Shown one piece after another: positions 47,521 to 61,125 of a DNA stretch of 61,125 bases. A program made the position numbers and the translations under genes. Source of the DNA: Chromera velia (lineage: Eukaryota > Sar > Chromeraceae); assembly GCA_018398765.1 (NCBI GenBank), contig JAHBMJ010005926.1, forward strand, positions 1 to 61,125, read 5' to 3'. Numbering within the stretch: the stretch's first letter is position 1; every line of letters starts with the position of its first letter. Under the pieces are notes generated by a model. That model was not told the origin of the DNA and searched no databases. It worked only from the letters and a program-made list of their open reading frames with translations.

Positions 47521-50500
47521 TTATTGAATACAGTTATAAAAGGCTTTTATAATCAAGCTGTTTGAGAAAATTTAGGAAACTTTATACCAGATTACAAAAC
47601 TTTTTTGACTGACTATTGATCGATCGATGAGTTCCATAGTTGGTACATAAAGCATTTATCAAAAAGTATCCTTTAAAAAAGGTTACAGAATGTGTTTAAG
47701 TGAAAAGTAGAGTCTCACCTCTCTTGAGATTCCTCCAGTGGAATCCTATGGGCCCTCCCGTGTCGATCCTCTAGCCTATCCAGAGGACTCCTCAAACTGC
47801 TATACTCTCAAATTCCTGGCCTTCTCCTATCAGAGGACCACAGCGAATACGTCTCCGTGACGTACTCGTCTAGACCGATACAGATAATCCGAAGTAAATA
47901 TCTGATCAGTCTCTTCACCAGACAAAAAATTTATGAACTCCCACAGTCCACAGTACGCTCCTGCTGGTGGCCTTGTGCATTACTCAGAGCACAAGAGAAC
48001 CACAGAGAGACATAGGGTACAGTACAGATCCTACACATGAAGTTCTGTCAATCCCTAGATCACGTCTCTCATTCAGACGGACGGTAACCGCCGTGCACGT
48101 CTGTCTGACTGTCTGGAAATTAATTTGGGACCGGAATTAATTTAGATGCCTCCGATGGCATAACCGCACCATCGGCCTATTCAAATCCCATATGAAGCCC
48201 CGGAGCATACACCACCATGGTGACTCAGAGTGCCTCGGGTGTATTTCTAACGCCAAAGTGCATGCGGGCCATACCATGGAACTCATTACATGCACACCTC
48301 TGTTGCAGGCGCCTCGCCACCCGATGTGTACGGGCCGCTGCGTGCGCGTCGCTCGTTTCTCTGGCTCGGGGCGAAGGAACGAATGGAAAAGCCGGGACCG
48401 GAATTCACCCTCCGCGAATCTGACCAGGAACGGGACCGTCGTTTATTTTCACACACCCCGGAATTCACCCTCGGTGAATTCGACCAGGAACGGGACCACC
48501 GTTTACTTTCACAAACCCCCTCCCGAGCCCCCGAGGAAAGACTATAGAGCACGCAGCACAACACACCCCCCTCTGACGAGGGGGAATCGGGAAGCATGAG
48601 AAAAGACCGTTCTTTAATCACCCGGCTCCCCAATTTTTCCTTTTCCTCTTTTCCTGTTGCACAATTATAAAAGAATTACTCATGTATCGTTGACCTCTTC
48701 TCTCCTCATTCCTTTTTCTCATGCTCTCACGCGCCGTCCTCTCCAGACGTCATTTATTATCCTTTAACAAGTGAGAGCATACCGGGCTCACGCGTGTGCA
48801 GGGTATATAGGGAAATGGATACCAGCCAACCTGGCTGGAAAAACGGGATAAAAACGAAACCACACCAGAGAAAGCGAAAGGAACAGCACAGAAGAACACA
48901 AACCCCCAGCCCATGCCTACTTATTCTAACGAATGCATGGGACACACAGCCCATCTACCTCCAGATGGAGCCCCGCCTCACACGCAGAAAACCGAATACA
49001 TCTAGCATGCAGGAGCCCGCGCTACTTGCCATGCTTCCTGCTCCAGACGGACCCTGCTCTGAACGTTCGAAAGAAATAAAAGAAAGAAAGGCAAACAAAA
49101 CACAAGCATTCCTCATGCAACCAAAATGCAGTTCTTTGGAAACCAAGAGCCTTTGACAGCCTCAGCATGCCCTGCCCCCTGGCAAGGAGACCCATTCTCC
49201 CTGAGCAGGTCTGTCAAAAGCAAAATCCTTACCACCTTCTCCCCGAATTCTTCCTTTCCTTCTTTCACGGTATATGTGGGGCTACCGACCACCACAAAGG
49301 AAGGGAAAATGTTCTGCATGCCGTGCCCACCCTACTCTAGTTCGGGTCGGCAATGGGTTAGGCCCTCTAACGCAAACCGGCAGCTCAGGGAAAACACGAC
49401 TGCGAAAGGTTTTTGCCTCCATAGACAGATCGGGAAGGCCTCTCCCCCCCAGCTCCTTTCCGTCTGTGAAAACGAATTGAATAAGGGCAAACCCGAAGAC
49501 GCCCATACCCGTCTAGCGTACACCGTCTATACACGCCTCTATGACGCGACAAGCTTCCCTGGGCCGTGCGGAAATCCAAACAAAGAAGAAAGAGGGAGAG
49601 AAACAAATATACAAAACCGAACTGCACTTCAAGGAAGGTGCCCCCGATGCACCCCCGACCCCTTCACGCATGCCTTGCGGAAACAATTAAAAATCACAGG
49701 AGAGCCACCACGCACTCCCTTGACCTTCTGGGGAAAGGATTTCATAAATACAAACCTACAGAACCGAACACACCCGGGCTTACACTCACCCCTAACCTGA
49801 CCTCCCAACGCGGAGGACAGGCCTCAAGCAAGATGAGAGGCCGGTGGAGGAAAGAAACGCCCACAACACACCTGAGCTCTCATCCTCACCCAAGATGCCC
49901 CCTACACTTAGATCAGGTCTCTCTTATACGGCGGTTACACATCCGACCTGGACACTTCATCATGAACGCAGGACGCCCTTGCGATCCTGCTAAAGCGCTG
50001 TGCACGAGAAGAGACAAAGAGACGAAAAGTATCAGTGTGTGCACAGCGGTCTTTCCCCCTGCCTAGGCTGCCACCTGCCAGACGTGATGCTCCCTATGAG
50101 CACCCTCCCCTCTTTCTGTCTACAATCTCCCGTGGATTCACTCGGGGGTGATGCAAAGCCCTGCAGGGAGTGAGACGAAAGTACAGATCAAAGCGACGGT
50201 CAGGCAGCACGCCAACTCCATCACCGCAGCGGATCGCAGACAGGCAGCCAAATCATGAATGGACATGAACAAAAATCCTTCACGCTCGCCATGCCAGCTG
50301 ACAGCATTCTTTTAGGCTGCCTAACTGTTCTGGCCAGGCCCATTCTGCTCAAAACGGAGGAAGGAAAGCGCACAGGGATCGGACTGTTTGAGTGCTTCGG
50401 GCACTCACTTTCGCCGCGTAAACAGCCCGTCTGTTTCTTGTGCATGGATTTCTTATGCAGACGGGCACCAAACACGGAGTGCAGGACACGGATGCGAACA

Positions 50501-51289
50501 GACAGGGTAATGCCTCCTCATGAACGTCGGATCCACCCGCCCATACACCCCACGTAATTGACCGTAGTCTACGATTGTTTATTCCACCCGAACTGCCCCA
50601 AACAAAATTTAATGGTCGGTTTACATGAATAATGGGCCCGCCTATTACTTGGCCTCATGCATTGCCCGAGCATTGGATGCTTTGCCCATGACGCAGAGGC
50701 ACATACATCAACTATGCCAGAGCGTGGAAAACAAACAAACACACTCGAACACAAACAGGACAAGACAGAACCGGGTAACTACCAAACACGCATGGCTGCG
50801 GAGGTATACGGAAGGGGGCAGTGGAAGAGGACCCGCTCCTCTGACTTTCTTGCTTTCCTGCCTAACTCTTCTTGCTCTCCTGCCTGGCTGAGCCCACGCC
50901 CACCCAGCAGGAGACCCCTTGTCTCCTGCCCCTCTTTCTTGTCACCGCTCTATCTAGTCGCCTATTTGGGAGAACAGATTAACGAGAGAGAGAAACGGAT
51001 AAAAGGGACAAACAGTACCTCTGGCCTATCTAACTCCTTTTATGCCCGAACCCAAACCCCAGTCGTCCCCACCCTGAACGAAAACCAAACCCTATATAGG
51101 CCTACCTGCAAAGGGATGACAGAAGGGAAAGAGCAGACGACAGAAACTGGACACAAAATAGAGAAAGAAAAGGCCCTGCACCCCTCCCCTCCAGAAGTTC
51201 CATGCCGCCGGATTCATGCCATCTCCACACCGGGGAGAGCGCACTTGGTCATCACGTTCGCCACATTCCTCGATCGTGCAATCCACTAG
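47521..51289. other. Non-coding region left of the copia-like element
   Basis: Mixed composition, no exon that I trust. It includes a 60-bp tandem duplication (48398-48517). Because the copia-like element runs right to left and ends near 51.4 kb, part of this stretch may be its 3' untranslated region and LTR, but the partner LTR is not in the window, so the border cannot be set. Confidence 0.5.
48398..48517. repeat. 60-bp tandem duplication
   Basis: 48398-48457 and 48458-48517 are about 88% identical; each starts CCGGAATTCACCCTC and contains GACCAGGAACGGGACC. Confidence 0.9.
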
Positions 51290-58050
<6,761 letters not shown>

Positions 58051-58570
58051 AAACTTTTGTACTGGAAAGTGACTTTAAAAAATTTAGTTTCTAAAACATT
58101 AAAATAGATAGTTTAACCTTTAAACTAATTGATTTTCATAATTTATTTAAGACTATTTAAGCTTAGTAAGATGTTTAAAAAATGAAATAAAAAAATGTAT
58201 ATATAGAGTATATATTTTTTCAAAACCATAAATTGTCTGGTACCTATCATTGTAAATTAACGCTAAGACAAAAACACAATAAAAAATGTATCTGAATGGC
58301 TCTGAATCGATCCGATTGAAGCATTTTTTCTCATGATCATAACTGTTTTGTTTTCAATTCATATGAGGCACTGCTCAACGGCGGGCATGTCAGGGGCAGG
58401 GGGGGGGGNAGGGGGGGGGGAGGGGGGGAGCATCTCAGTATATATCAAACATGCACACCCATAAACGCCACCTGCAGAAATACGTGTACACAAACAGAAA
58501 GTCAGTCGAATCGCCAGAATACACATAAAAGCATGTATGCAAACATAACCTGTATCTTTAATTTGCATCA
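58051..58570. other. AT-rich spacer with poly-G runs and one undetermined base
   Basis: AT-rich to about 58360, then G runs around 58400-58430 with an N at 58409. No gene seen. Confidence 0.75.
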
Positions 58571-58574
58571 GAAT

Positions 58575-59205
58575 GATACATGGAAGCAGGAAGACCGAAA
58601 TTGGGAAAGCAATCGGACGGGCAGGAAGGCCGAAATCGGGAAGGCAATCAAGCGGGCAGGAAGGCCGAAATTGGAAGGCAGTCAGGCCGCCAAGAAGACC
58701 AAAATTGGAAAGCAGGCATATGGGCAGAAAGAACGAACTCTGGGAGGCACTCAGACACACAAGAAGGCCGAACTTGGGAAGACAGTCGGGCCAGCAGGAA
58801 GAACAAAATTGGGAAGGCAACCGGACAAGCAGGAAGGCTGAAATTGCAAAATCAGTCAGGCAGACAGAAAGGCCGAAATTTGGAAAGCATTGAGGCAGAC
58901 AGAAAGACTGAAATTTGGAGGGCAGTCAGGCAGGCAAGAAGGCCAAAATCGGAAAGCAGTCAGCATGGCAGGAATGCAAAACTCTGAAAGGCAGTCAGAC
59001 AGGCAAGAAGGCCGAAATTGGGAAGGCAATCGGGCAGGCAGGAAGATTAAAATTGGGAGCGCGGCGAAGGCCGAAATTATGAAGGCAATAGGGCGGGCAG
59101 AAAGGCCGAAATTGGGAAGGCATTTAGCCAGACAGAAAGGCCGAAAGCTGGAGGGTAGTTAAGCAGGCAAGAAGGGCAAAATTTTGGAGGCAGTCAGGCA
59201 GGTAG
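58575..59205. repeat. Minisatellite, unit about 34-38 bp
   Basis: About 17 degenerate units of the form GGCAGGAAGGCCGAAATTGG plus GAAGGCAATCGG, with variants TTGGAGGGCAGTCAGGCAGG. Long + strand frames (rich in RKAEIGK-like peptides) simply translate the repeat. Confidence 0.9.
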
Positions 59206-59573
59206 AAAAAAATACAGGCTCGGCACGTAGGGGCGCTGCTCTCTTTCGCAGTCTGAAGACTGTGGCCTTAACAAAAATGCAAAGACCTACCTCTGGAGGA
59301 GTTGAGGAAGGACTGGAAGCCAAAACAAGCATCTCCTGGAGGAGACCCACGACCTGCAAAGAGCAGAGGAGGGGGGCAGGGGTGAACAACACACGCAAAG
59401 GGAGACGGCAGTTTTATGCCTTGCCGAGGGCAGACCGGTCAGTCATTCAGAAACCATAATGGCCAGGTTGCAGCCACACAGGAACACTTATAGACATCGT
59501 ACAAAGCCTTTTGCATACACCAAGAAAGCTCATCTCTGTAAACAAGATTTTTTCAATTCCCTCACTGGGAGGG

Positions 59574-59791
59574 GGGGGTGGACTCTCTCGCAGGGCTACG
59601 AAGCTGGCCAATTTGGTACCCCTGGCGGAGGGGGGGGGTCCAACCTGTTCTGCAGGTTTGCGTCCAAAATGTGTCTAGAAAACACTCCTAGACACATTTT
59701 GGACGCAAACCTGCAGAGCAGGTCGGACCCCCCCCTCTACCAGGGGTACTAAATTGGCCAGCTTCGTACCCCTGTGAGAGGGTCCACCCCC
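59574..59791. repeat. Near-perfect inverted repeat, foldback or MITE-like
   Basis: Left arm 59574-59678 and right arm 59688-59791 are reverse complements with about ten differences, around a 9-base loop (59679-59687). Each arm holds TACGAAGCTGGCCAATTT, GTACCCCTGG, a G run, and TGCAGGTTTGCGTCCAAAAT. As RNA or single-stranded DNA it would form a hairpin of about 100 bp. Confidence 0.92.
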
Positions 59792-61125
59792 TTTTGTTGC
59801 TGGTGGAACAACACAAAACGAACTGACCTGATTGAGCGATCCAAACTGGTATAGCAACCCTTCTAGTTGCTGTACAACTTCTCAGGACCTTTGCACCGAC
59901 GCAACCACTCCCACGAGCAACCAGAGGTGTCCAGCTAACACAGATACCGGAAGGGGAAAAAACTTCGGAATCTGTAACCCTTCCAAAAATAAGGTTCTGG
60001 AATAAAAAGCTGAACACGATTTCGTCGTTGTCAAGCCTTCTAATACAATCCAATGGAATGCTTGACAATGAAATTTTGTGGATAGAGGCCCATTCTGTTG
60101 ACTTGACTTTCTGACTGGAGGAGAACTTTCTGAAGACCTGACTAAGAATTTTTCAGATCGGCATTTTGATAGGTCAGCTAGCGCGCAGCCGGGAAGTGCT
60201 TTTTGGCCTTGGTGGCCGGCTGGGCCCTGGTTCGCAACGTGTAGCTTGCCTTCCGGGGCCGTCACATAGTTGGCCGATCTAAAATCGGCTCCCAAAATCG
60301 GCTTTCCGTCGAATGTTTCAAGTCGATCAAAGCACGACCTAGTGCCGCCTCTCTCCCATCACACAGACTTGCTCTCCAGCAATGAAAGTAGGCTTTATTG
60401 AAAGCCTAGAGGATTGACTTCTTTGCTTTTTCTTGGGTTTATGACATTCACTCTACTGGTTGCTCTGAGAGGGCAATTTCAATCTTCCATCACGAAGGGC
60501 ACGGCCCATCTCCATGCAAAAGGGCCTACGAAGTTGCCCCAGTAAAGCTTCTATTGAATCCCTTCCATACGTATGCTCTAACAAGCTCTAGATGAGGAGC
60601 TGGAAAGGCTTTCTGGATGAGGGGACCAGCTCTGGGTGGCTAGAAGGTGAGCCACTTTACAAATTTTTGTATATCTATGCTGCAGGTCAGACTAAGCCTT
60701 TCTCGGAAGACCGTTTGTCGGTGCTTGGGTTTTGTAAGGAAGCATTACGGCTGGTAATCTTGGGTGATCTGAAGTTGTGGGAGTGAGGCGCAGCTCTTGT
60801 TTGCATGAGAATTTGGAGATAGGGCTCTTGGGTAGACTAAGACCCAGTGGCCAGTGCCGGGCCTCACCCAGAAAAAACAAGAACGCTATGATGGCTGGTC
60901 GTGGGCAAGGCCCTCTGGCTAGAGGCCATGGATCGATCAGGCTTTCAGAAGCTAAGCATTTACCTCTTGTACGGTCATAGTGCTCAACATTTGTTTGGTT
61001 GAACTGCTTTCTGTGGGTGTCAAATCGGCAGATCTGTTTGCGGACATTCATTCTTACCTTTCATGGGGGTTACCCGCTGTGTACTCCCTCCTTACATCAG
61101 TGTGCGGATTCGGCGTATTCCATTA
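59792..61125. other. Right-end region, nothing firmly recognised
   Basis: Mixed composition. Short open frames exist (for example 60592-60786 + strand, 64 codons) but show no family resemblance, splice pattern or repeat. Confidence 0.5.

Noticed and set aside
48286-48633. 115-codon minus-strand open frame with SWS repeats
   Set aside because: It reflects the 60-bp tandem duplication; no start context or homology.
47521-51289. 3' LTR of the copia-like element
   Set aside because: Plausible location, but the matching 5' LTR is not in the window, so neither border can be supported.
58533-59162. Several + strand open frames rich in Gly, Arg and Lys
   Set aside because: They translate the 34-38 bp minisatellite.
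60592-61051. Short open frames on both strands near the right end
   Set aside because: No recognisable protein, no splice context, and lengths expected by chance in this composition.

Overview
This is nuclear DNA of a eukaryote. Its genes carry many short introns with pyrimidine-rich acceptors, it encodes a motile-cilium protein, and it holds several kinds of eukaryotic transposon. Coding exons are GC-rich, while some spacers (about 16.4-16.8, 29.5-31.1 and 38.0-38.4 kb) are strongly AT-rich. Intron density, splice-linked tetranucleotide repeats and the element mix suggest an alveolate, and my best guess is a chromerid alga such as Chromera. That is inference from style, not from a marker gene.

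Layout. 1-16.4 kb: the 3' part of CFAP46 (+ strand), a TPR-like protein of the C1d projection of the ciliary central pair, in about 28 exons; the 5' end lies outside the window. 16.8-26.0 kb: a broken Ty3/gypsy chromovirus whose right LTR was split by a 5'-truncated LINE flanked by a 10-bp target duplication. 26.7-28.2 kb: an intact, intronless ORF with two tandem PD-(D/E)XK nuclease domains. 28.3-29.5 kb: a second, intron-containing copy of the last four exons of CFAP46, starting 14 bp after the nuclease stop codon. 31.2-32.6 kb: a minus-strand ankyrin-repeat gene with two in-frame TAG codons. 34.2-35.65 kb: a minisatellite with a unit of about 60 bp. 36.2-42.1 kb: a DNA transposon of about 5.9 kb with terminal inverted repeats of about 190 bp, carrying two convergent multi-exon genes. 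42-51.3 kb: non-coding sequence with microsatellites and small repeats. 51.3-58.05 kb: a broken minus-strand Ty1/copia-like element (integrase upstream of reverse transcriptase). 58.6-59.2 kb: a second minisatellite. 59.57-59.79 kb: a near-perfect inverted repeat (foldback or MITE-like).

The most interesting point is the nuclease ORF lying between two copies of the CFAP46 3' end. This arrangement resembles homing elements that insert into a gene and bring a replacement C-terminus. If the parallel holds, it would be a nuclear homing-type element exploiting a cilium gene. The two copies are nearly identical in the middle and more diverged at both ends, which points to gene conversion. The CFAP46 introns are also unusual: about half the donors read GTC at +1 to +3, and several donors and acceptors sit in tetranucleotide repeats built from the splice motif itself.
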